Shown here piece by piece: positions 50,781 to 59,417 of a DNA stretch of 64,000 nt; the first letter of the stretch is position 1; every line of letters begins with the position of its first letter. Both the position numbers and the translations under genes were made by a program. Source of the stretch: an uncultured Chitinophagaceae bacterium (lineage in GTDB: Bacteria > Bacteroidota > Bacteroidia > Chitinophagales > Chitinophagaceae); assembly GCA_937958995.1 (NCBI GenBank), contig CALGAP010000007.1, positions 124,001-188,000 of the forward strand. The letters are read 5' to 3'. Under the pieces are notes generated by a model. It was given only the letters and a program-made list of their open reading frames with translations, did not search any database and was not told the DNA's origin.

Positions 50781-51206
50781 ATGATTAAAAATCTCACAGC
50801 GGCTTTTTTCGTATTGCTGCTCACCGCCTGCAGCGCCAGGCAGGCCAACGATTCCGACAAGGAACGCATCGTGAACCTTTGCGAACAATTTATGCAGGAA
50901 TTCCGCGACAGTAAGCTGATCAGCGCAATGGAAATACTTCGCAACAATTCCATCATCAGCAAACAGGCGCTCGACAATCTTCATCAGTCTATCATCGAAC
51001 AGGAGCATGTTTTCAGAAGCTATGGCAAAATGCTGAACTACGACTTTGTCGAAGAAAAACAGGTAGCGCACGGTCTCGCGAGACGCTATTACATACTGCG
51101 TTTCGAAAATTACTATTCCATTTTTCAGTTTACCATTTACAAAACCACCAATGGCTGGCGCTTCACGCACTTCAGGTACGACGATTCGCTGGAGGATTTG
51201 TTTTAG
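50781..51206 (+). CDS. Small hypothetical lipoprotein
   Basis: 141 residues from ATG 50781 (MIKNLTAAFFVLLLTACSARQ); lipobox LLTAC (Cys17). The earlier in-frame start is leader. Mature part: a helix (DSDKERIVNLCEQFMQEFRDS), then a beta region (YDFVEEKQVAHGLARRYYI, FQFTIYKTTNGWRFTHFRY). This is an NTF2-like/DUF4019-type layout, though without a firm family match. Probably periplasmic or membrane-anchored. Convergent with the Gfo/Idh gene (12 bases). Confidence 0.75.
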   Translation: MIKNLTAAFFVLLLTACSARQANDSDKERIVNLCEQFMQEFRDSKLISAMEILRNNSIISKQALDNLHQSIIEQEHVFRSYGKMLNYDFVEEKQVAHGLARRYYILRFENYYSIFQFTIYKTTNGWRFTHFRYDDSLEDLF

Positions 51207-51218
51207 CTGAAATGGCAA

Positions 51219-52334
51219 CTACCACTTCAGCGCAATCTTCTTACCCGTTCTCGCTGCCTCATAAATGGCATCAATAATCTTCAGGTCTTTCCAGCCTTCC
51301 ACGCCATCCACCGGCACTACGGGTTGTTTGCCTGCGAGAATAATATCGCTCATTTCATCCATCTGCACGGTCTGATGCGTTTTGTGGGGTTGAGTGAGTT
51401 CGCCTTTATTGGTGCGGCCGCGAATAGGTCCATAACCCGTGGCGGGTAATAGTTCGGCAAAACCTCTTTCGCCATTCAGGTAAAATCGATCGAGGAAATT
51501 CATATTGTAAGTTGACAAACACGAAGCCACCGCGCCGCTGGGAAAGCCCATCTGGAACTGGATGGTTTCATCAACACCTTCCTTGAATTTTTGCGGATCG
51601 GTCTTTGTCTCCTGCGCTGTCACCCATACAGGTTCTTCGCCCACCATATAGCGCGCACCGTTTACACTGTAAATGCCGATATCCATCATGGCGCCGCCGC
51701 CGGCCAGTTTTTTGTTCAGCCTCCATTGGGTGGGATCACCGATACGAAAACCACTTAAACCCTGGAAGAAAAGTATTTTACCCAGTTCACCATCTTTGCG
51801 CATACGAATTATCTCGAGCGTCTTGGCTTCAAAGTGCAAGCGATAACCCACCAGCAGGTGCACATTCGCTTTTTTGCAGGCATCCACCATTTCCTGCCCC
51901 TCTTTCGCATTAAGCGCCATTGGCTTTTCGCATATCACATGCTTGCCCGCCTTGGCCATGCGTATCACCTGCTCTTTGTGCAGGGCGTTGGGGGTAGTGA
52001 TATAAACAGCATCAATATCGGGATTGTCCTTAACAGAGTCCATGTTGTCGTAATTGTAGCAGTTCTTCTCGGGTATACCATACTTCTCCTGCCACGTTTT
52101 CACCTTTGACGGAGTGCCACTGATCACACCTACCAGTTTTGCCTTCTTGCAATCCTTCATCGCTTCAGCCACGCGGGTGCCATAACCGCCCAGCCCGCAA
52201 ATTGCCACACGCAGCAACCTATCCTGCCTGGGACTAATTATTCTTCTTTCTTTCTCGGCTATCGCCTGCGAAACAATAGGAAGCGCCATAGCCGACGCAG
52301 TAATCTTTTGTAAAAATTGACGACGAGTATTCAT
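51219..52334 (-). CDS. Gfo/Idh/MocA family oxidoreductase with Tat-type signal
   Basis: 371 residues. The N-terminus MNTRRQFLQKITASAMALP carries a twin-arginine motif (Arg4-Arg5), so the enzyme is probably exported folded with its NAD(P) cofactor. Rossmann start RVAICGLGGYGTRVAEAMKD, the family motif ICEKPMALN (catalytic Lys), and the substrate domain with GGGAMMDIGIYSVNGARYM. Members oxidise or reduce sugars or inositols; some Bacteroidota exported versions cleave glycosidic bonds by oxidation. Substrate unknown, but the glycan-related genes that follow fit. Single gene. Confidence 0.92.
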   Translation of the reverse strand: MNTRRQFLQKITASAMALPIVSQAIAEKERRIISPRQDRLLRVAICGLGGYGTRVAEAMKDCKKAKLVGVISGTPSKVKTWQEKYGIPEKNCYNYDNMDSVKDNPDIDAVYITTPNALHKEQVIRMAKAGKHVICEKPMALNAKEGQEMVDACKKANVHLLVGYRLHFEAKTLEIIRMRKDGELGKILFFQGLSGFRIGDPTQWRLNKKLAGGGAMMDIGIYSVNGARYMVGEEPVWVTAQETKTDPQKFKEGVDETIQFQMGFPSGAVASCLSTYNMNFLDRFYLNGERGFAELLPATGYGPIRGRTNKGELTQPHKTHQTVQMDEMSDIILAGKQPVVPVDGVEGWKDLKIIDAIYEAARTGKKIALKW

Positions 52335-52385
52335 GATTAACGGTTTCGGTTAAATTCTTCTTTAAATGTAAAGCAAATAATAACA

Positions 52386-52412
52386 CCACCCTACACCCTG
52401 CACCCTACACTG
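52386..52412. repeat. Degenerate CCCTACACCCTGCACCCTACAC repeat
   Basis: A short copy of the CTACACC family found at 39386-39438, lying just upstream of the helicase gene. Confidence 0.6.
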
Positions 52413-52421
52413 CCAATCCCC

Positions 52422-52429
52422 TACCTTTG
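52422..52429 (+). promoter_or_regulatory. -7 box TACCTTTG close to the helicase start
   Basis: Exact TAnnTTTG match ending 5 bases before the ATG at 52435, so the transcript could begin at or next to the start codon. No clear -33 TTG. Confidence 0.45.
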
Positions 52430-52434
52430 CCCGC

Positions 52435-54330
52435 ATGAATTATTTTTCACACCTGCTCGCCCTCCTGAAAACTGAACGCGAAGCCGACAGGCAATCGTAC
52501 CAGGAGATAGCGGAGCGATCTTCGGTGAATGAGCGGCGGGAAAACGGTTTGACCTGGTACCCCGTGGCAATCAGGGACACAGAGCTGGGGCGCGGGGAAT
52601 ACCTGACTGTTGAACTTGAGCGCACTACGCATACCGATATACTGCACCAGTTCAGGACGGGCGCTCCCGCGGCACTGTTCAGCAATCATAACAGTAAGGA
52701 AGACCGCGCAGAAGGCATCGTGGCATTTCAGAGCGGCAACCGCCTGAAGCTGACGCTGCGCACCGATGAATTGCCCGAATGGACACGTGCGGGCAAACTG
52801 GGCGTGGATCTGCTGTTTGATGATAACAGTTACGACGAAATGCAGTCTGCGCTCACACGCGCAGCCTCGCTCGCAGAGAAAGGCGAAGAAGGACGGCTGG
52901 TTAACATCCTGGTGGGCGCCAGGCAACCCACGTTCAATAATGACCTCCCTGCTATTACCGTCGAAGGGTTGAATGAGTCGCAGCAGGCAGCGGTGAACAA
53001 AATATTATCGGCCAACGAGCTCGCCATTGTTCATGGTCCTCCCGGCACTGGCAAGACCACAACCATTGTGCAGGCTGTGAAGTACCTGCTGAACCAGGAT
53101 AAACAACAAATACTGGTGGTGGCGCCAAGCAATGCCGCAGTGGATTGGCTCACGGAAAAACTATCCGACGAAGGCTTAAACGTGCTGCGCGTCGGTAACC
53201 CGGCCCGCGTCTCGGAGCGGCTGCTTTCGCTAACGCTCGATCAGAAAATGGCGGAACATCCTCATATGGCCCCAGTAAAGAAATTGAAAAAGCAAGCTGC
53301 TGCCTACAAGGATATGGCGCATAAATACAAACGGCATTTCGGGAAAGCTGAGCGCGACCAGCGCAAAGCATTGTTCGACGAGGCTCATAAGATTATGAAA
53401 GATGTGGAGAACTCGGAGCAATACATTATTGATGATCTCATTTCAAAAGCACAGGTGATCACGGCCACACTGGTAGGCGCCAGTCATTATACCATCCGCC
53501 ACCTGCGTTACAACACAGTGGTTATTGACGAAGCGGGACAAGCACTAGAGCCCGCCTGCTGGATACCGATTGTGAAGGCCAGGAAACTGATTCTCGCAGG
53601 CGATCATAACCAGTTACCGCCTACTATAAAATCGGAAGAAGCAGCCCGCAATGGTCTTGAAAATACGCTGATGGAAAAATGCGTGCGGTTGCATCCCGAA
53701 TCAGTCATCATGCTGAATGAGCAATACCGCATGCATGAAATGATCATGGGCTATTCATCGCAGGTATTTTATAAAGGAAAATTGAAAGCCAATGCCACCG
53801 TGGCGCAGCGCGTATTGTTTGAGGGCGATTCGCCGCTTTCATTTGTTGACACTGCCGGTTGTGGTTATGAAGAAAAAACTGAAGGCACACGCATCAGCAA
53901 CCCCGAAGAAGCGGCATTCCTGTTCCGGCATTTAACGCTATTAACCGACCAACTCGCCACTTTTTACAGCCCCGGGAATTTTCCTTCCATTGCCATCATT
54001 TCTCCTTACCGGCAACAGATTGAATTGCTGAAAGAAGAATTGTTGCATTCAGTGGCATTGAAACCATATCTGCCGAAAATTACAGTAAACACTATCGACA
54101 GTTTCCAGGGGCAGGAACGCGACATTGTTTATATCAGTATGACCCGAAGCAATACCGACAATCGTATTGGCTTTTTGTCGGAAATACGGCGCATGAATGT
54201 AGCCATGACAAGAGCAAGGAAAAAACTGGTGGTCATAGGCGACAGCTCCACCCTTTCGCAATCGCCTTTCTATGCAGGATTTATCAATTATGCCACCGAA
54301 AACAATGCCTGGCAGTTAATGGATCTGTGA
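52435..54330 (+). CDS. UPF1/IGHMBP2-like superfamily 1B helicase
   Basis: 631 residues. Walker A GPPGTGKT (201-208), motif Ia VVAPSNAAVDWLTEKL, Walker B with DEAGQ (365-369), motif III GDHNQLPPT (389-397), motif IV region YRQQIELLKEELL, motif V VNTIDSFQGQERDIVYISMT and motif VI MNVAMTRARKKLVV. The N-terminal 180 residues hold an OB/stalk-like region (WYPVAIRDTELGRGEYLTVE). Cytosolic 5'-3' helicase acting on DNA or RNA; the exact role in bacteria is not settled. Stand-alone gene, followed by a DUF7832-like gene. Confidence 0.92.
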   Translation: MNYFSHLLALLKTEREADRQSYQEIAERSSVNERRENGLTWYPVAIRDTELGRGEYLTVELERTTHTDILHQFRTGAPAALFSNHNSKEDRAEGIVAFQSGNRLKLTLRTDELPEWTRAGKLGVDLLFDDNSYDEMQSALTRAASLAEKGEEGRLVNILVGARQPTFNNDLPAITVEGLNESQQAAVNKILSANELAIVHGPPGTGKTTTIVQAVKYLLNQDKQQILVVAPSNAAVDWLTEKLSDEGLNVLRVGNPARVSERLLSLTLDQKMAEHPHMAPVKKLKKQAAAYKDMAHKYKRHFGKAERDQRKALFDEAHKIMKDVENSEQYIIDDLISKAQVITATLVGASHYTIRHLRYNTVVIDEAGQALEPACWIPIVKARKLILAGDHNQLPPTIKSEEAARNGLENTLMEKCVRLHPESVIMLNEQYRMHEMIMGYSSQVFYKGKLKANATVAQRVLFEGDSPLSFVDTAGCGYEEKTEGTRISNPEEAAFLFRHLTLLTDQLATFYSPGNFPSIAIISPYRQQIELLKEELLHSVALKPYLPKITVNTIDSFQGQERDIVYISMTRSNTDNRIGFLSEIRRMNVAMTRARKKLVVIGDSSTLSQSPFYAGFINYATENNAWQLMDL

Positions 54331-54359
54331 TGATGCGAACATAAGTGTACCGCAATTCG

Positions 54360-54367
54360 TACATTTG
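54360..54367 (+). promoter_or_regulatory. -7 box TACATTTG before the DUF7832-like gene
   Basis: Exact TAnnTTTG match, 17 bases before the ATG at 54385. No clear -33 element. It suggests the gene is transcribed separately from the helicase. Confidence 0.4.
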
Positions 54368-54384
54368 AAAGAGCACCCCAGTAT

Positions 54385-55047
54385 ATGACCATTTACCTTA
54401 CAAAAACCGTTGACGGCAAAACGCATCATTTCAGAATAACTTCAGAAGACACCGGTCTCGAAATTATTCAGGGTATATTTTACATTTCAATGGAAAAATA
54501 CTGGCAGGATTTTGACACTGAACGACGGGCACAGGATGCTGCGAGGAAAATGATTGACGAAAAAATCCGCGACGGTTACCAGGTGATGCCATATGCCGAA
54601 ACTCCCGAAAACAGCATGGATGTATACGACAAAGCGAAATGGCATTATGGAGGCGACTTCCCCGAAGACCTCGACGATTTCCAGGGTTATATTCATACCG
54701 GTATGTTCCTGGGCTGGCTGATTGACCAGGACCTCGTCAGTAACCGGTTCAAAAAAGAGCACGAAGAAGAAATAAAGCTCTTCAAAGAAAAAAAACTCTC
54801 CGGTGCACAGGTATATCAACGCGCGCTCGACGGTGTGCTGATGCTTGAAGATATCAGCGAGCTTGGCAACCGTTTCGGCATTTATTATTTCAACATGGAC
54901 AATGGTGAATACCTGGTTGACTACGAAAACATACTCGGCGCCAACCTCCCCTCCCTATATCATGTGCAAGACACCTGGGACAACTATTATAAGTTGAAAG
55001 AAATGCTCGATAGCAAGTTTGCTGAGTGGCAACAAATGATCAATTGA
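54385..55047 (+). CDS. DUF7832-like protein with WGR-like N-terminus
   Basis: 220 residues, cytosolic. The C-terminal part (about 78-220) carries YDKAKWHYGGDFPEDLDDFQ, GYIHTGMFLGWLIDQDLVS, FGIYYF and YHVQDTWDNYYKLKEMLDS, which fits the DUF7832 family (immunity- or SMI1-adjacent small proteins). The N-terminal 70 residues (YWQDFDTERRAQDAARKMIDEKIRDGYQ, ending in a KxxxGY-type motif) look like a divergent WGR domain, the nucleic-acid-binding domain of PARP proteins. Both assignments are from memory and moderate. Starts 54 bases after the helicase gene on the same strand. Confidence 0.7.
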   Translation: MTIYLTKTVDGKTHHFRITSEDTGLEIIQGIFYISMEKYWQDFDTERRAQDAARKMIDEKIRDGYQVMPYAETPENSMDVYDKAKWHYGGDFPEDLDDFQGYIHTGMFLGWLIDQDLVSNRFKKEHEEEIKLFKEKKLSGAQVYQRALDGVLMLEDISELGNRFGIYYFNMDNGEYLVDYENILGANLPSLYHVQDTWDNYYKLKEMLDSKFAEWQQMIN

Positions 55048-55159
55048 GGAAGTAAAGCATCAAAACCCTTTGAGGATTCTGTAGTGCATCTTCCCCATCA
55101 GGAAGAGTTAGTGCGTCATGGCTTCTTGCTTCAATCTTTCCCTGTTTCCCGTTCAATCT

Positions 55160-55729
55160 TCAATCTCCCGCTCTCTTCACTCGGTCTTTTCCCAAATAAA
55201 TCTGTAGACCGAACGACAGATTCAATTCGCTGGTCGTTGCCCTGCTGCCAAAACCCACAATGCCGCGATATTTCGCCAACGCCTCCAGGCCAATATTAGG
55301 TGAAATGAAATAAGTCCAGCCCGGGCCGATCGAAAGTCCCAGCCCATTGGTATTATCCCCCGACCGCGGGTTATAGCCCTCAATACCCACCGTGCCTTCA
55401 AAGAAAAAGCGGCTATTCTTTACCAGTACCGTCTGCGGGTCGTTGATATAGTACCGTGCCAGGGCGCCAATGCCATAGTCAATGTCGGAGCCGGTACCCT
55501 TTGAAGTAGCAATGCCAAAATTGAGGTATGCGCCGATGGCCAGCCCTGTGCGGATAAAAAAGGCTGCTTTAGGGTTGATTCTTGCTGAAAACTGCCCGCC
55601 TTCATCCAGGCCGAGATTGATATTGGCGATATCAGCGCCCACCATAAAATTTCCTTGTTCAATCTGCGCATACCCGCTATAGATGATGCTGAATAAAGCT
55701 ATGAGCATCAACGTGCATTTCTTTTTCAT
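55160..55729 (-). CDS. Outer membrane beta-barrel protein (OmpX-like)
   Basis: 189 residues. Signal peptide MKKKCTLMLIALFSIIYSGYAQ, then alternating hydrophobic strands (NFMVGADIANINLGLDEGGQ, FFIRTGLAIGAYLNFGIATS, FFEGTVGIEGYNP, GLSIGPGWTYFIS, ELNLSFGLQIYLG), consistent with an eight-strand barrel of the OmpX/OmpA-transmembrane type. No sorting or binding domain. Monocistronic, on the opposite strand from its neighbours. Function unknown; such proteins are often adhesion or stress barrels. Confidence 0.82.
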   Translation of the reverse strand: MKKKCTLMLIALFSIIYSGYAQIEQGNFMVGADIANINLGLDEGGQFSARINPKAAFFIRTGLAIGAYLNFGIATSKGTGSDIDYGIGALARYYINDPQTVLVKNSRFFFEGTVGIEGYNPRSGDNTNGLGLSIGPGWTYFISPNIGLEALAKYRGIVGFGSRATTSELNLSFGLQIYLGKDRVKRAGD

Positions 55730-55857
55730 ACGATCTTTTCATTAACCAGATAAAAACCTGTGCCAAGGGCGGAGAGAATTGCAAAAGATTTTCATAACTT
55801 TCTGAATAATTCCCGCCTCTGTGAACTGCTATCTCTTACAAACGACAACCAAAAGCC

Positions 55858-56166
55858 ATGTCAGCAAAAACATCTCCCTTCAGCGAGTTTAAGCTGCGCG
55901 TTAACATCAATACCAGTATTGAAAATGCTTATAAGGCCTGGACGTCCCGCGCCGGACTGGAAAGCTGGTTTTTGCGACAAGCAATTTTTATAGATCACAA
56001 TGGCAATGAGCGCACCGGCGATATGCCCGTGCAGGAAGGAGACAGCTATACCTGGCGCTGGCACGGTTATCCCGATGACGTGACGCAATCTGGAAAAGTA
56101 TTGAAAGCAAACGGCAAAAACCTGTTTAGCTTCAGCTTTTCGCTGGGATGCCCGGTAACGGTATAA
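55858..56166 (+). pseudogene. Truncated SRPBCC/AHSA1-family gene
   Basis: 102 residues, MSAKTSPFSEFKLRVNI to CPVTV and then TAA. The N-terminal two thirds of an AHSA1-type SRPBCC domain are clear: INTSIENAYKAWTSRAGLESWF, GDSYTWRWHGY and NGKNLFSFSFSLG. Intact relatives run to about 150 residues and continue after CPVTV with a strand and a long C-terminal helix that closes the cavity (LTNLKSILEGG-type). None of the frames in 56167-56284 encodes it. The gene is therefore probably broken by deletion or frameshift and not functional. Confidence 0.7.
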
Positions 56167-56284
56167 TTACAGCATGAACATCGGGTAAAATGCGAAGTGT
56201 TTTCAGACGCCCTGGTGAACCTCGAATGTAGACGGCCCAGGACTCAAAAAGAAAAGACGTGTGTGATTTTCATTACCGCAAAAT

Positions 56285-57757
56285 TCAATACAACTCTACG
56301 TTTGATAATACCAATGAAGCTTTCGAATCAGTGATGTTTACTCTCAGTTTATTCGTGTTTACATTTTGCATCGGCAATATTCTCTTATAGCCGATGGTTG
56401 TTCCCTCAGCCACCTGCTTCCAGCCACCATCCTGCCAGGCTTCTACAGTGAATGCTTTCACACGCTGGCCGAGCCTGATATACTCCTGCAGCACGATATA
56501 TTTTATTGCCTGGGTTTTGCTCAGCGTTATTTCAAATGAACCGGTATTCACACCGTCATCGGTTGCCCAATAAGTATCCTTCCTGGCATCGATCAGTTTA
56601 GATGCATCATAAGTGGCATCTTTTCCCCTTACAGCACTGGCTTTGATGGTAGCAGCTTTTGCGAGGTTGCTTTTAAATTCCTTATCAAGCAATGCGCGGA
56701 AGCCTTGCAGTGATTTGATATCATTTTCATGAAACAGGCCACGTCGGTCGGGCGGCACATTCAGCAATAATGTAGAACCGCGGCCAACCGATGTCAGATA
56801 TATTTCAAACAATTTCTCCGGTGACTTTACCAGTGAATCTTCCTTTGCGTGATAAAACCAGCCAGGGCGAATAGACACATCCACTTCGGCGGGTATCCAT
56901 TTGTTACCGTCGGGCGAACCGGTGTTGAGTATATCGGTGATGTTTGGTTTACCGGCATATAAGGTATCAGCAAAAATCGTGTTCCAGTTGGTCTCGCCGG
57001 CCACCCCACTTTCATTGCCAACCCAACGCACGCCGGGACCTGCATCGCTGAAGAAAATTACATCGGGCGACATACTGCGAACCAGTTCGAGCGTGTTGGG
57101 CCAGTCGTAATAAGTGGCTCCATCGATGCGCCTGCGTTCGCGGGCGCCTCCATAATAACCATCGCCGCCATTGGCACCGTCGAACCACATTTCGAAGATG
57201 GGCCCGTAATTAGTGAACAGCTCTTTTAACTGGTTGCGGTAGTATTCGATATAGGCCGGTCGTCCATACTCGGGATGATTGCGATCCCAGGGAGAAAGAT
57301 ATACGCCAAATTTCAAGCCGTGTTTTCTACAAGCCTCTGCCACTTCTTTTACCACATCACCCTTGCCGTTTTTATATGGACTGTTCTTTACAGAATGCTC
57401 TGTGTATTTGCTCGGCCATAAACAAAAACCATCATGGTGTTTGCATGTCAGGATGAGCGTTTTGAAACCTGCTTCTTTCAGCACCTTTGCCCACTGGTTG
57501 GCATCGAGCTGCGTGGGGTTGAAGATGGAAGGATCTTCATCGCCATAGCCCCATTCTTTATCGGTGAAAGTATTGGTGGTGAAATGCACAAAGGCGTTCA
57601 TTTCCATTTCGTGCCATTGCATCTGCGCATCTGATGGCACCGGGTGCACAGGCGCAGGTGCCGCTACTGGCGTTTTCTTTTTCCACACACCCGCCACCGT
57701 GAATGAACAAAGCACAAGCACAAGAACAACGATGAATTTATTGCTGAGTATTTTCAT
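56285..57757 (-). CDS. GH29 alpha-L-fucosidase with F5/8 type C domain
   Basis: 490 residues. An N-terminal signal-anchor (FIVVLVLVLCSFTVAGVW) exports it. GH29 catalytic domain: WHEMEMNAFVHFTTNTF, LILTCKHHDGFCLWPSKYTE, VYLSPWDRN, and nucleophile Asp193 in EMWFDGANG. It hydrolyses terminal alpha-L-fucose from glycans. The C-terminal 120 residues form an F5/8 type C (discoidin-like) module: DASKLIDARKDTYWATDDG, FEITLSKTQAIKYIVLQEYI, KLRVNITDSKASLVLSNVEL. Second gene of a pair with the GH29 gene 11 bases upstream, so both are co-transcribed. Confidence 0.94.
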   Translation of the reverse strand: MKILSNKFIVVLVLVLCSFTVAGVWKKKTPVAAPAPVHPVPSDAQMQWHEMEMNAFVHFTTNTFTDKEWGYGDEDPSIFNPTQLDANQWAKVLKEAGFKTLILTCKHHDGFCLWPSKYTEHSVKNSPYKNGKGDVVKEVAEACRKHGLKFGVYLSPWDRNHPEYGRPAYIEYYRNQLKELFTNYGPIFEMWFDGANGGDGYYGGARERRRIDGATYYDWPNTLELVRSMSPDVIFFSDAGPGVRWVGNESGVAGETNWNTIFADTLYAGKPNITDILNTGSPDGNKWIPAEVDVSIRPGWFYHAKEDSLVKSPEKLFEIYLTSVGRGSTLLLNVPPDRRGLFHENDIKSLQGFRALLDKEFKSNLAKAATIKASAVRGKDATYDASKLIDARKDTYWATDDGVNTGSFEITLSKTQAIKYIVLQEYIRLGQRVKAFTVEAWQDGGWKQVAEGTTIGYKRILPMQNVNTNKLRVNITDSKASLVLSNVELY

Positions 57758-57768
57758 TGCCGGAAGCT

Positions 57769-59214
57769 TTAGAAATAATGAAATGCCAGCGCCGGATAGG
57801 TTGCACCAGGCTTTATTAAAGTTGCAGGCAGTGTAACCTTCACGCGGTCACCAGTCACAGTGTATTTCACCGTCTTGCCTGTTTGCAGCAAGGTCATTTT
57901 TGCGCCTTTGCGGGGCACGTTACCGCTCCATTCAATAGTGGCAGGCAATGTTTCTCCTTCGGGTATCAATGCAATAGCATAAAGCGGGTCGGCATTTCCA
58001 CTATTCCCCCTTGTGAAAAATACATTGCCATCGCGATAGCGATCTATGCTCCGGGTGTTGTAAATGGCCGCGCCATTCACATCAAGCCATTTACCGATCT
58101 CTTCCAATCGCTGCACCACGGTATCAGACAACGTACCATCGGCTTTGGGACCGACTCCTAAAAGCAGATTGCCTCCCTTGGCCACGATCTCCACAAGTGT
58201 GTGAATGACCTTCGTTGCCGACTTATATTTTTCATTGGTGATCCATCCCCATCCGTTGCCCAATGTCATGCACGATTCCCAGGGATAGTCGAGTTTGTCG
58301 GCAGGCACGCGCTGTTCGGGCGTTTGATAGTTTTCATATTCGCCATGTACGGTACGGTCAACCACCAGCATGCCGGGCTGCTTGTTGCGCGCATTGGCAG
58401 CGATGGTGGATATGTCAATATCCTGGCTCCAGTCGGGAATACGCGCACCCCAGCTCAGCACTTCTTCCGTCACCGTTTCGCGCGGGCGCACCCAGCCGCC
58501 ATCCAACCACAGTATATCAACTTTTCCGTAGTTGGTCATCAGTTCATCAATCTGTTTATGAGTAAAATCCTTGAACTGCTGCCAGCGCGTAGGGTATTTC
58601 CGGATATCATAATTGTTGTTGCGATCGGCAGTAGCATATTTCGGCCACCAGTAATATTCCGAATGCCAGTCGGGTTTGGAGAAATACGCGCCGATCATGA
58701 AACCTTCCTTGCGGAAAGCATCGAAAACATGTTTGGTAACATCAGCTTTCGGATGATTGGCAAAAGGTCCCGCGGTAATCTTGAAATCGCTTTGCCTGGT
58801 ATCGAACATCGCAAAGCCATCGTGATGCTTGGTGGTAAATACCAGGTACTTCATGCCGGCCGATTTGGCCGCCTTTGCCCACTGCCCAGGATCGAAGTTC
58901 ACGGGATTGAACTCTTTGTTCAGCCCCCAATACCATTTCTTGAATTCATCGTAAGTAAATTGATCAGGCCGGTTGATCCAGTCTTCACTGCAGAGCATCC
59001 AGCTCTCCACAATGCCCGGCACGGCATATAAACCCCAGTGAATGATAATGCCGAATTTGAGATCGCGCCACTGCTCCAGCTTTTCTTTGACCTGCGGATC
59101 AGATGGCCACACGTATTGCAGCGACACCGGGTGTATATTTTGCTGCGCGCCCGCAGAAACCAGCAGGATCATGAAAAGTATTGAAAGGAAAAGCCTGCGC
59201 CCTCCGTTGATCAT
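57769..59214 (-). CDS. GH29 alpha-L-fucosidase
   Basis: 481 residues. Signal peptide LFLSILFMILLVSAGAQQN. The (beta/alpha)8 GH29 domain shows WRDLKFGIIIHWGLYAVPG, YLVFTTKHHDGFAMFDTRQS, GAYFSKPDWHSEYYWW, and the nucleophile Asp238 in DILWLDGGWVRPRE. A C-terminal beta domain follows. It removes alpha-L-fucose, probably with different linkage preference from the neighbouring paralogue (inference). First gene of the fucosidase pair and divergent from the cupin-AraC regulator, which is a good candidate controller. Confidence 0.95.
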   Translation of the reverse strand: MINGGRRLFLSILFMILLVSAGAQQNIHPVSLQYVWPSDPQVKEKLEQWRDLKFGIIIHWGLYAVPGIVESWMLCSEDWINRPDQFTYDEFKKWYWGLNKEFNPVNFDPGQWAKAAKSAGMKYLVFTTKHHDGFAMFDTRQSDFKITAGPFANHPKADVTKHVFDAFRKEGFMIGAYFSKPDWHSEYYWWPKYATADRNNNYDIRKYPTRWQQFKDFTHKQIDELMTNYGKVDILWLDGGWVRPRETVTEEVLSWGARIPDWSQDIDISTIAANARNKQPGMLVVDRTVHGEYENYQTPEQRVPADKLDYPWESCMTLGNGWGWITNEKYKSATKVIHTLVEIVAKGGNLLLGVGPKADGTLSDTVVQRLEEIGKWLDVNGAAIYNTRSIDRYRDGNVFFTRGNSGNADPLYAIALIPEGETLPATIEWSGNVPRKGAKMTLLQTGKTVKYTVTGDRVKVTLPATLIKPGATYPALAFHYF

Positions 59215-59417
59215 AGCGTTTGTTTTAGTTTATTCAAAACCTGTAGCGGAAAGTTACGTTTTAGTAAAGCAATGCAAATTAAAGTCTGGTGCCTTTTAGA
59301 ATATCTCAAAATTGTCAAAGAGTAATACGGAATTAACCTAAATTTATACCCGCTTACCAAAAACCTGCTAAGATTAAACCAGTTTTCACACATATAGGCC
59401 ATTCGCCGCAAGAGCAG

